Assembly: GCA_963932145.1 (NCBI GenBank)
Contig: OZ010587.1
Coordinates: forward strand, 109,326,199 to 109,390,198
DNA: 64,000 bases
Reading direction: 5' to 3'
From: Acanthosepion lycidas
Taxonomy: Eukaryota; Mollusca; Cephalopoda; Sepiida; Sepiidae
The position numbers and the translations under genes were made by a program. Each line of letters opens with the position of its first letter. Within the stretch, counting starts at the first letter, position 1. A model generated the notes under the pieces. The model was not told the DNA's origin and did not search any database. It saw only the letters and a list, made by a program, of their open reading frames with translations. Below are positions 50,061 through 62,200 of the stretch, one piece after another.

Positions 50061-51583
50061 ATGAAAATATAAAATCTGAATAAGACAATACCAGATAACA
50101 CATTTTTTTCCCCCGTCTCCAATTGAGATAATGAGATATTTTGCTATGGTAGCACAAATTAGGGAACATGCTTTGTGATAACAACAGAAATGATTCTTAT
50201 TAATGGGAAGATCAGACTGTTACAAAATGATTCTTATTTCTTGTACCTTTATTTTTATTTTATTGATTTAAAAACCTATTTTTTTTTTCTTGCATGCAAA
50301 TTAATTGTAAAGATAAAAAAATCTAGATTATTCATCTAGATATCTAGAATCTGGATAAAACTATTGTCAGGATAAACGGGAAACTTTTTTCCATTCATTG
50401 ACTTAAGTTTTGATCCTAACAAGAAAGAAACCATGATAAACTCTTGATTTAAATTCAATTCACTTCTTTTGGGCTGTAAATATTTATATGGGAACAGCTT
50501 TTGAAATATTCAAGCACAAAGGCCTTAAAAAAACCCTTTATTCACTGACTTGTTCCAAAACTGGTGTTATGGTTAATTGTTTGAGAATTTTCTCTGTAAG
50601 GATCTTTTGAATCAAATTCATTCATTTTTCAATAAACTGATCCACAGTTATGGACATTTTTACCAAATGTACAAATGAGATTAACATTTGGTGAATTTAA
50701 TTGTGGAGGCAGTTTTGGTGAACATCTTTATTTGTGATAAGAATTTTATATATTGTTTTAGACATGAGAAAATTGAATTAGACATTTTCTTCATTATTTA
50801 AAAAATTTAAGATATTTGAGGTAATTAAATTAATCTTGGGTAACATTCATTGTTTGTATTTTTTGTGGGGGGGGGGTAATCCAAGACATCATCATACTTT
50901 CAAAGAAATTTCATGATACCAACACCCTGTCTGGAAATTTTTTTTCATACAACTATACTAAAATATTTGGGAACTATTTTAATGAAATACCCCCTCCTAT
51001 TTTTTGGTGGTTGTATGTTCATGTCTAATATGCCTATGTTACAGGGATGAAGCTTTAAGCAAATAAGCTCATTCTTAAAGGGTACCAGATCCATTGCCAG
51101 TGGGTGGTGTCAATCAGGTACTGAAAGTAACCTAGTACTAAAATGGTGGTATCAAATGGTGCTTCACCTCTTATGAATAAGTACTCATGTACCAATATTT
51201 TGGTACCCACTTAAATTTTAATACTTTGATCAAGTTCTTGGCTCAAGGGAGTCACTTTCAAGAAGTTCTGGCATGACGTCAAAATGTTTTTTTTTTTTGT
51301 TTTTTTTTAAATCTTTTTCACAATGTTTTGAGAGGGTGGGTCCCTGCAACTTATGAGTTTTTCAATCTAAACAGAAATGGAAAAAAAAAATGTCAATCTA
51401 GGCCATGTTTTACCATTGCAGTGAGTAAAATGTCACTATTTTCTGACTGTTTTCGTAATGCAAATTCAGGTTCGCATCTGGTTGTGGCCAGAAGAGTTTT
51501 TAAAAACTGCTCAAAATATCTGTTTGTGCCTCCCACAGAAATGTTCTTGTTATGGTGTCATCTTTCTTTTCACCCAGCTTTGC

Positions 51584-51616
51584 CTACCCCTACCCCCCCC
51601 CCCCGCCCCGCCCCGT
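51584..51616. repeat. C-rich tract
   Basis: CTACCCCTACCCCCCCCCCC-CGCCCCGCCCCG; the opposite strand is G-rich with at least four G runs and could form a G-quadruplex. Confidence 0.8.
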
Positions 51617-51879
51617 TCACAAGGAAAACTTTCCCCAGTTTCATTTGATTTTTGATAATGAATTTATTTGTTTTCATTGAAAAACAACAAAAATTAAAAA
51701 ACATGTAAAAGTTTGCTATTTTAGTACGTGTATCTCAAAATTTTAATAGACACCACCACAATACTATAACTCAGAATGGACTTTGGTACCAAGTGTCCCC
51801 CACCCAGTTTTATGTGAGATGATTTTAGTATGAAACTATTGAATTTTTTAATTTTTTTTAAAAGACATCATCTTTAGTG

Positions 51880-52080
51880 GTATCTGGTAGCCATCAAATG
51901 ATAGCAAGTCTTTTTAAAGACTTTCTTGGATCATCTCTTTGGGACCATTCATTCCAAGTGCACCAGTGATTATAGGCACTACCTGTACTATCATATCCCT
52001 TAGTATTTGCAATTTTAGGGTTCTGATATTTTTACATCTAATTTTCTTTTTACCGAACCTTGTGTTTGACAAGAATGGTT
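51880..52080 (-). mobile_element. LINE C-terminal fragment
   Basis: Minus strand translates to IRTLKLQILRDMIVQVVPII then TGALGMNG...IQESLKRL, recalling the VxVVPVIxGALG tail of some non-LTR retrotransposon ORF2 proteins. Short and decayed. Confidence 0.55.
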
Positions 52081-53484
52081 GTTATTATTATGATTACAAT
52101 AATATAATCTAAACGTGATTAGATGAATGGGGTTTGTGCTAATCTCACTAGCCATTACAAGTGAGTTTGAGTCTCACTGGGTGTTTCACTATAATGTATG
52201 TTAGTAGTTATTGAAAGGGATCCAATAGTTATTTTGAAAAGTCACAAATAAAAAGAACATACATTTATTCTTTGATTTTTATTATTCCAAAATTAAATAA
52301 ATACTAAAAAAAAAAACTAAATCACCAACAAAAAGTGAAACTAATATAATTACATCAGATTAACACTTTAGACTGTGTTAATCTTTTACAAGTGACACGG
52401 ATTATTTAGAAAATATATTTTAAATGAATTAAAATATCATTCCATATTTGGGTCAGGATTTTAAATATGCATTTTATCTTCAACATGATGTATTTATTCC
52501 TAATCCAATAATAGTGAGATTCTGGATCTCTGATCTGCTTTTCTAACAGGTCAATAACAAGGACAGGATACTACTAGCCAGTCTTTTATGTCCTACTTAT
52601 CTAATGAAGAATACCCATGACAATGGCATCACCACCCGAAAATGGGTGATCATTTTGATGAAATAATCACAGAATTCCCAATTAAGCTTAAAATATATAT
52701 TTTTTTTAATTCAGTATTCTGAGGGGGAAAAAGCTTTTAATGTAAGGAGGAAAAAAAAAGAAAGGAAGATTTTGTTCTCATTTGTAAAGGAGACAACTGC
52801 GTCATCTAAATTACCTTCTACTTTTTGTTGGGATTCAAATTGGATTTCTTTTCATTATTTGTACAAAAAGAATTTTAAAAATATATCATTCTTTTTTCCA
52901 CTGAAATATTTTTTTCCATACATTTTGTATTTTTATCTTTACAAGTTGAAAGATAATAAAATATTTAAATATAAAGTGGTTGATTTTTGTTTGTTTTATT
53001 CATATGAAAAATATTGAAGAAGTGAAAACTTTTGCTTGCCAAAAAAAAAAAAAATATCTTGAATCACAATGTATAACATATACATAAAGATTAAATTTTT
53101 AATTTGATCTTAAATTTACTCTGGTGTTGAGCAATTTAATTTTAGGCATTCTATATTCTTTAGAGAAATGCATTCCCCTTTTTCATGTCAATGGGCATAT
53201 AAAATAATAGTATTTTATATTAAAAATGATAGACAAAGATTGATTTTTCTTGAAAATTTTTATTTAACTTGTTTACATACAAAAATGATCCTATTTTAGT
53301 TCAAATATTTGAGATCAAGCAATTTCAACTCTGCTTATAGTCATTTTCAAGATCCAGGTTTATGTACAACTGATGTTTTTCCCTCCCATATTCAAATGGA
53401 CATTTCATACTTTATGCTGTCATAGATGTGATGCTAAGCAGGATTCTTCACTGGGTAAATATATTATCAGGTGTGTGTGTATAT

Positions 53485-53897
53485 ATCTGAGATGAGGTAT
53501 TATGTTTACTTACATTATTGGGACTGTTATCTGCATCTTCATTGCCATATCCACAACGTTTGTATGCTCCTTGCCTTCTACAGGTGATTGCAATTTTGAA
53601 CTGAACCCTTTATTTTGTCCACCGGGTTAGATTGTTCTAGTTCCACGCACCATGCCTCTTCTTCTATGTATCAGTTATTTCCAAGAATTGTGTGTTCAAT
53701 ACCAGGCTACAATAGTGGTGAACCAAAACTTGAAGAGTTGAGTTAAAGGGAAATAACTGAGACATGGCATGTGGAACTAGAACAAGCTACCCCGGTGGAT
53801 GAAATAAAGCATTTGGTTTGAAATTTCAATCACCTGAAGAAGGCCAGAGCATACAACAGCCAAAACGTTGTGGATAACAGTTCGAATAATGTAAGTA

Positions 53898-53900
<3 letters not shown>
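53485..53900. mobile_element. head-to-head SINE pair (foldback)
   Basis: Left arm (minus) 53490-53660: GAGATGAGGTATTATGTTTA through TAGATTGTTCTAGTTCCACG. Right arm (plus) 53760-53900: GACATGGCATGTGGAACTAG, CACCTGAAGAAGGCCAGAGC, AACGTTGTGGATAACAGTTC. Arms pair over about 150 bp. Followed directly by a TA tract (53903-53928). Confidence 0.85.
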
Positions 53901-53927
<27 letters not shown>

Positions 53928-53932
<5 letters not shown>

Positions 53933-54190
53933 TAAGGTGTGCTATATTTATGGGATAAAGTGCTCAATATCAGAGATAGAGCGTGTGTAAATATAAAAGT
54001 GAACATAGAAGTCAACACTTAGAGGTGACAGTCCGTTTCATGCTAGACGCAATTGTCAGGCCATGAGTGCTGTTATATAACAGCAATAACAGCACTTGTG
54101 GCCTGACGAGTGCGTCTAGCATGAAAAGGACTGTCACCTCTAAGTGTTGACTTCTATGTTCACTTTTTTATATATATATATATAGATAGA
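53928..54190. mobile_element. palindromic MITE, complete
   Basis: GTGAACATAGAAGTCAACAC at 54000 reappears inverted (GTGTTGACTTCTATGTTCAC) at about 54145, with the whole 80-bp arms matching (CTTAGAGGTGACAGTCC; CATGCTAGACGCA; GGCC; GCTGTTAT). Flanked on both sides by TA runs. Outside the left arm lies GTCTTAAGGTGTGCTATA and ATCAGAGATAGAGCG, also present near 56905-56975. It ends 55 bp after the COQ2 stop codon on the minus strand. Confidence 0.85.
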
Positions 54191-54245
54191 TAGAGAGAGA
54201 GAGAAAAATACTTTTTTTTTCTTTTATGCGAGACGAAATAAGTAA

Positions 54246-54368
54246 TCAAGATTGGGATTTCAGGAAATTACTCAAAACAATTCCTAAAAACATAATGGAA
54301 CCCAAACGGAAATTGGATCGGAATTTGTCTCCACAATCTTCAGGATTATCCAGATTGACACTGTGAAG
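54246..54368 (-). CDS. COQ2: COQ2 last coding exon
   Basis: 40 codons plus TGA, LHSVNLDNPEDCGDKFRSNF then RLGSIMFLGIVLSNFLKSQS. The acceptor on the minus strand is GCTTTCAG, phase 0. The PEDCxxKF and LGxIxFLGIVLxNxLK strings match the C-terminus of COQ2. Gly replaces the usual Trp after PEDC. It is joined to the upstream exon across a 7.8 kb intron. Confidence 0.9.
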   Translation of the reverse strand, partial: LHSVNLDNPEDCGDKFRSNFRLGSIMFLGIVLSNFLKSQS

Positions 54369-55560
54369 CTGAAAGCAAAAAAAATAAAATTTGTTATACA
54401 TATAACAGTGAATTCTTGAGATCAATCAATTGATATTTCTTAGTACATATAACAGCTGAATGATGATTTGAGACAGAAAAACTTGGGCAAGATAAGTGAC
54501 CTTTGGTATATTGAGAACAGGAATGAGGTAAAAGTATGGATTTAAACCTATAAAATGAGGCCCTGAGAAGATTGGAACCTGGGACAACTTAAACAAAAAG
54601 CAGTAAAACTTATGGTAAGCAGTAAAGCTTACACATTTGCAAAGAGACAAATTGATAACCATTTGTGCATTCTTAAAATTTACCCAGCTGGGGTTGTTTT
54701 GAAAAATCTTATCTGGGTTAATCCCATTTTGCAAATTATGTTATTTCTTGGCTCGATGATGACCAACATTACTGGGTTAGGGATTAGTTACCCAGATAAG
54801 AGAAATGGGTGGATTCTTAATAAAAAATAGAGAGCCAAAACACTTTCGTTTAGTTTTGTTCCAGTTCTCGTTGATTGCAGTCAAAATCCAAACTGCTGTT
54901 AAGCTTTCAACGAATACACAGACAAAGCTTTTAATAATGAGATCTATACAAAATAAGATTTCTATTTGAAGTATTGTATCAAAGTAATATCACTGCCTCA
55001 GGTTAATCTTTTGTTGAGTAGAGAGTAATAGCCAGAAGCTAACTAATGCTACATATTCATATATCTCATTGCAATAAAACCTGTAGCTGAGTTTGGCAAC
55101 AGTGTTAGTAATTTCCTTTTGGAATTTTCATCCACAACTCATAGAAAATACAATTATAATAGCCTCATCCATATGTAAAAAAAAAGAAAAAGAAAAAATA
55201 AACAAAAAAAAATCCTTAACAAAGAACTCTGTTTTTTAACTAACCAATTACTGCTTAGTATTGCTGATACCATCTACAAAAGTCTGGAGTCAGGATGCTG
55301 AAGGTAACAACAATATCAACTAAGTAATAAACTTAATACTTGTAGATAAAAATTATTACAAAAACAAATGAACAAATATGTGGAAATTGTTATAAAATGA
55401 GGAGTAGACATTAAAGTTTTTTTAACTAATTTAATACACCTATATATGAGCATCATTAGTTGCATGAAGCACATCAAGACGGTAATTTGATTTCTTGCCT
55501 CATCAATGGTGGCAACGGCATGAAGGTAACAACAATCAGCTAAGTAATAAACTTAATACT

Positions 55561-55625
<65 letters not shown>

Positions 55626-56738
55626 TAGAAAGTACAATAAAAAAACACAAAAATAAAAAAAATAAAAAACACAAAAAAAAAATACAATAATAAAACAAAC
55701 CCCCATGCCTGAATAGTATTAATAAAAACCCTACACTTAAATCAGACAATAACAGCAAAAAATTGTGTGATTTTAGAAACCATGAAGACTGCTCATTAGA
55801 AAATAAATGCTGCATCAAATCTGTGGTATACCAATGTACTATCTCATCCACTGAGAGTCCTAATACTAATATGATATACATTGGGTCCACGAAGTATGAA
55901 TTTAAAGCCAGATGGAGGCAGCATAAGTGCTCTTTCAACAATATAAATAAAAGAAATCAGACTTCTCTATCTAAATATTTTTGGCATCTGAAGGAAATAA
56001 ATAGGACACCTAAAGTAAAATGGAAAATTATAAACAGGACTAGAACTTGTAAAACTTGGGATGACCCATGCCCTTTGTGCTTCCATGAGAAACTGCACAT
56101 TATTAAGTTTCTAAATAATAAAAATCTATTAAACAATAGACATGAGTTAACGGTTTTTTGCCGACATCATCAAATTTATGCATTGAATAATTAGCTTAAA
56201 AACAAACATACAATAAAATAACTTTTATAATCCATAGCCCAAATAAATAGTTTAAATACCCTACAAAAAGAGATAACCCTTTATGAAGTCATCAAAAAAC
56301 AAATGTTACGGCAGTTTTTATATACACAAAACCCTTTCATAAAGAAATAAAATAAAATAAAAAAATAAATCTCCATAGACATGTAAACCAGATGAGGCGG
56401 AAACATCTTCCATTTTAAATTTAGACACCCCCATCTAACCCTGACTTGACATCTATGAAAGTAACTCTATACTGATACAAATTATTAACACCCAACACCC
56501 CTAACTATTTAAACAATTCGCCCTGGCTGTTACCATGGAAATTTTGATTTCAATTTTGAATATGCTATTAAAACATGTAAATTTCAGAAATAAGTTATTC
56601 CAAAAAAAATTTCGCTTGAAGATGGAACAGAACTTACTTTAATTCAATTTAATTCAAATAATTATTTTGAAGTTTTCAGCTCTTGTTTTGAAACATGAGA
56701 CCTCTTATGTAGCGTGTTGGAATTATATTTTTAAATAA

Positions 56739-56785
<47 letters not shown>

Positions 56786-56982
56786 TGGACATTGAAGTCA
56801 ACACCCACAGGTGAGTCTGTTTCATACTAAACACAATTGAAATGTCTTGACAATTGCGTTTAGCATGAAACAGACTATCACCTCTGGGTGTTTTCAATGC
56901 TCACTTTTATGTTTACATATGCTCTATCCCTGATATTGAGCACTTTAACTCATAATTATAGCATACCTTAAAACTATATTTT

Positions 56983-57036
<54 letters not shown>

Positions 57037-57052
57037 GGACAAAGTCCAACAA

Positions 57053-57103
<51 letters not shown>

Positions 57104-59226
57104 AAAACTTTGTTTTTACAGCCATTAATACAGTTAATGACCTTCCTACTATAAAGTGATTTTGACAAGTCAGGCATGCTTGTTGATTGTTTTTTACAGC
57201 TTATCAATATTTTGTGGGTTATTTACACCAAAACATATTTCAGATTATAGGCAGCTGCTTACAGTACCCAATGGCCCCCCCACATCTAAGTGTTGACTGA
57301 GTTGAATGTCACTTAACTTCAGTGATCTAATAATAACCAGTATTTTCTGCATGATCTGACCATAATCAAAGAGAGACCTCGTACATGCAAAGATCTTTTA
57401 TGAGGTGGTATCAAAAAGTTTCCAGACTAGTTCCCAGAGCGCACCAACAGATGGCAACACAGAGTTGCATGTGCAGTAAGAGGTGACCTTCATGCGCCAG
57501 GGTGCTGAGTGACATCACTGTGTTCACTTCACAAATTGTGAATTTTGTGATCATATGTATGCCATAGCCTGCAATTTTGTCATGAACATGAATGAACAAA
57601 GAGCCAGTGTGAAATTTTGTGTTCAACTTGGGAAGTCTGCTACAGAGACATTGAGAATGCTTTGGCAAGCTAATAGCGACAAGGCAATGGGTCGTATGCA
57701 ATGTTTTGGGTGGCATGTGTGATTCAAAAGCGAAAGAATGTTCCCAGAAGATGACAAGCGATCTGGAAGACCTGTCACGAGTGTCACCCCTGGAAATGAG
57801 GACACATGGCACAGTGGATAAAGGTGTTGGTTAGATCCAGTGACAGAACCCAAAGAGTTAATACCCAGCTAAGGCAGTGGAGAACTTTCAGAGGGAAAAT
57901 TAACAGGGGATAACTGATAACTGACATCCATTAAACATGGCACGTGGAATTAGAACAGTCTACCCCAGTGAGCGAAATAAAGTGTTCAGTTCGACATCCC
58001 AACCACCGCCGGAGTGTACAACGGCCGAAACGTTGTAATAAATATGGCGACAAAGATGAGGACAATAGTCCGAATAATGTAAATAATGTACATAATACCT
58101 CATCTCAGAAATATAGACAGATACTGAATGGCCAAAATGTTATAATAAATATGGTGACAAAGATGAGGACAATAATCCGAATACTGTAAATAATGTACAT
58201 AAGTCCTCATCTCAGAAATATAGACAGATATTAGATAAATATATTTGTTCTTTTTAAACATAAATAATCTAGGAAATTTTTATACCACCTTGTATAACCT
58301 TTACCCATAGCAATGAAATGAAATAAGCAATTAATTTCTAACTTGTAATAATCAGAGAAATTCTTCAGTGCATCTTTGCAACTTAGGAATCAGAAAAAAA
58401 AATAGTTACATGCATTATTTACAGTACTCGGACTGTTATCCTCATCTTCACTGCAATATTCACAACATTTTGGCCGTTGTATGCTCCAACCTTCTTCAGG
58501 TGATTGGAATTTCAAACCAAATCCTTTATATTGTCCACCAGGGTAGATTGTTCTAGTTCCATGCGTCTTCTGGATATCTCAGTTATTTCCCTTTAACTTT
58601 CCAATCACCTGAAGAAGACTCAAGCGTACAACAGCCGAAATGTTGTGAATATGGCAATGAAGACGAGGATAACAGTCCGAGTAATGTAAATAATACCTGT
58701 AATCATAATATCTCATAAAGACAAAAATTAGTTACAGTTCTAATTAATCTATTTTATGAAAACAAAAAAACAAATCATTATCCTTAAGAATTTCACAAAA
58801 GGAACAAATATTGTGAAAAAATGTTCATTCTTGTTATTCTTCTCTGTTTCACTGAAACTTTTTAATATTTTGCAATGGTTTGAGAAAAGCAACAAAATTG
58901 TCCATGGTTAAATACTGGCTGTGTCAAGTATATTCTAACCTTGTTAATGATTTGGCATATATAAAGATTTTATTCTGTAATAAAATGACAATAAAAATAT
59001 AAAAACTGTGTCTAGATTCAAACTTTTAAGTAAATTTGAATAAAATCTTAACATTAAGTTTTGTTTTTTGTGGGTAGACTTTTACAAATGAATAAGCTAA
59101 AAAAAGAAGCAAAGACAGAAAACAAATTTTACTCAGTTTTACCGAATACTCAGATTCACAAAGCTGCCAACTTAAATCACCCACTGGAAAATTAAGTGGA
59201 TACTACAGAGATACAGCAGAGTAAAC

Positions 59227-59280
<54 letters not shown>

Positions 59281-62200
59281 ATTTCCAAAACTAGACATCT
59301 AAACAACAAAACATCATACAAATTAGAATTTAGTAAATATGTCTAGATTTTTTAATTTTTATTCTTTCAGGTATTGCATTTATCAGATTTTGGCTTTACA
59401 TTGACAAGAATATGCCTAGCCACTTTAGGTACATAAACATTATACATAACCAACATAGAGAAACTTTCCTGACTGCCATCAGCATGGCTGATGCTAAACC
59501 AATGGAGAGCAACACACTGTGCCTTCTTGGCCTCATGTTTTCAACTGACTATAAGTGGAATAACTACACTGAATCAACAGCTGCATCTACTGCAAGGAAA
59601 GTTGGGTCACCGTGTCATTCCAGAAGGTTTTTACTAGTCAGAATCCATCTTGCAAATTTACAAATCTACCATTTGTCTGTGCTTTGAATACTGTTACCAT
59701 ATCTGGTCAGGTGCCCTTGTTACCCATCTTGAGATTCTTGATAAGATCCAAAGTAGGATCTGCAATATAATTGATCCTGATTTGGCATCTCAACTTCAGC
59801 CACTTTTTCACTGATGTGATGTGGCTTCCCTCTGTCTTTTCTACAAATATTTTCATGACTACTGCTCTGACAAGCTTTTTTTCCCCCCTGGTGCCTTGAC
59901 TATGTGAGTTTATGCATTCTACTAGATTGGCATCTAGGTCCCACCTTGTTGAATTAGGTAAATGTAACTGCCACTTCTACTCCAAGAGTTTCTTTTCCTG
60001 TCTACGGAAATCCCTTCCATTTCCTTACTGCCCTGATAACTACAATTTAAATGCAATGTCAATCACCATCTTCTATCTTCTTGAACCTCGTTCAGCTTTT
60101 AACCTTTTCCTCAGCCTCAGCTATATCATGTCTTTTCTCTCACCTTCACTCTCTGTAACCTCCTGCATACTAGAGGCATTCCTACCTTGCTTGAGTTGAA
60201 ATGATTTAAATTATAATGCAAAATAGCCAGTAAATATTTGATAGGATTCATGTAAGAAAACTTACTTTGCCTTAATATTTTCTTTTTTTCTAACTGAAAT
60301 TTTTTTTACATTGCTCAATCCGCTAAGGAAAGGTACTCAGCTTGTCAGTACACTGCTTCAATTCTTTCAATTTTAATCACATCAAAACCATTTGTAGTCT
60401 TTGGACAGTTAGCAACATATCCAGAGGAGAGATGTCCAGAAGTTCATACAATGACACCAACTCTGTTAGCAGGATTGGTACTACATATCTACTTGTTCAT
60501 AGAATAATCATTTTGTACCAGATGTAACTTGACCCCAGCAAAGAACAGTCCAGGATTCACAAGTGTGGCTTCAGAGATTTATGAACATGAAACATTGCTG
60601 CAAATGCATCAGCAAATTTATTCTCAATATTTCCTTGTTTTATCTTTTTCTAATTTTATGACATGCTTAAAATTAGAAAAAAATTGGATTTTGAGATGCT
60701 TAAATAAAATTCTTAAATATATCAACAACTCAAATTTATTATATACAATTAAATAAACGCCTTAATGATAACAACTTATGAAAATGACATAACACCTATT
60801 TTACATAATTTGGATACAGCAAGTGAGTTATAAGAGAATCATTCTGTGTATATACTGTACAACTAAAAGTTTGGTGAATTTGAACACTGTGTAGTGAGTT
60901 TATGTCACAATAACAGCAAGAGACACTGGGGATTGGCTGTAGATGATATATGTAGTATTAGCAGCAGCACCTGACTAGCACGGTTAAAAACCTGTGCTTT
61001 CAAAAGCAGACTCTTTTTTCTTTTCCTTCACATTTGTGTAGGATCAGAGACCCTGACATGAAAGCACACCTTTCCAGATAGGATTTTTCTTTGTCCAAAA
61101 ACGTAGATATTTGGATTCAGATCATGTTGTTAATGAATGGTCTACTTTCCTTCACAGTCAGAATTTTATCATTTTAGGGAATAACTATTTCATAAAATAG
61201 TTGCTGAAAATATTTTTGGATGGTAGAGACACATCCTCATAACACTTTAGCCATATGCAAATGATGATTTTCTTGAACTGCGATTTAATCCAACCCCACT
61301 TTTTCTTTTTCATAATGACATTTCATGGACCTTAGTAGTCACATTATAATGAGGTTCATATTGTTCAATCAATTTTAAAGAGAGAAAATGCAACAAAGTA
61401 ATAACACTCACTTAAATTGCAATTTAATATTGGATATTTTTTTGTTTAGTCATGTTTACTCAATTCACTATGGGTGCATGGTTGAGTGGTTAGAACATTC
61501 ACATTCTGACCATGAGACCCGGGTGCGAATATCACCATGGTCAATTTTTCAGGAAGGAGACTTCTTGATCTTATTGGATTGGAGGGGTCAATACCAACAT
61601 GTAGCACCTTTGGAAAGTGCCTTAAAAAATACAACAGGTTGACCCAAGCCTTGTGAGTGAAACTGGGTAGATGAAACACTTGGAGGCCATCAATATCTGT
61701 GCAAGCATGAAGTCAGAAGTCATCATGGCTGAAGGCTTGAGCCTGCTGGCCTTGTTCAAATTGTTGATCACACTAGATATTACACTCCTTCCCCAAAACT
61801 GGAACTAAGGTCTGCTCAGCATAGTTGCAGTATAAACTACAGGTAGGCTCTGTGGGTGTTTAAAAAATATAAAAATGCGCCTGAGCAAGCGTCTGCAATA
61901 GGGATTGGCTAGCCACCCTAGTAGACAGATATCCTCAAATATGAATGGCCAGCTATACTCAATTCACACATCACCATTTTAATATAAGGCATTTTTCTCT
62001 TGCTTTGATTAAATATAAAAGATCTCACTATACCCAATCCATTATGTAACTCAATGAAAAAAGATTTAAAATTAAAACTGATAAATTATTCAAAAAATCC
62101 ACGGCTTCATGGAAATTTTAAACTCACACTCCTGCTTAAAAGTTAGCATTTGATCATAGATTCTTATTCTTAATCAGGGGTCACTATATACTCACCTGAT

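Larger units (their letters stand above)
47993..54245. other. region between COG5 and COQ2 stop codons
   Basis: Convergent intergenic stretch of 6.3 kb, including both 3' UTRs. Apart from the repeats listed, 50070-51580 and 52100-53480 are AT-rich and hold no recognisable gene. Confidence 0.55.
54369..62195 (-). other. COQ2 last intron
   Basis: A 7.8-kb intron. 54370-55560 is unique AT-rich sequence; the remainder is dominated by the elements listed separately. No host exon seen inside. Confidence 0.6.

Noticed and set aside
51328..51648. 106-codon frame on the + strand
   Set aside because: No family resemblance, ends in a C-run-derived proline stretch, and has no splice or start support.
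55540..55941. 133-codon frame on the minus strand
   Set aside because: It is the antisense of the GIY-YIG frame joined to translated poly-T and TA repeats; the hydrophobic look comes from low-complexity sequence.
57411..57812. 133-codon frame on the minus strand
   Set aside because: It is antisense to the mariner N-terminus, whose + strand frame has clear transposase motifs.
61465..61535. Functional tRNA gene
   Set aside because: The head resembles a tRNA, but acceptor-stem pairing is poor and a SINE body follows directly.
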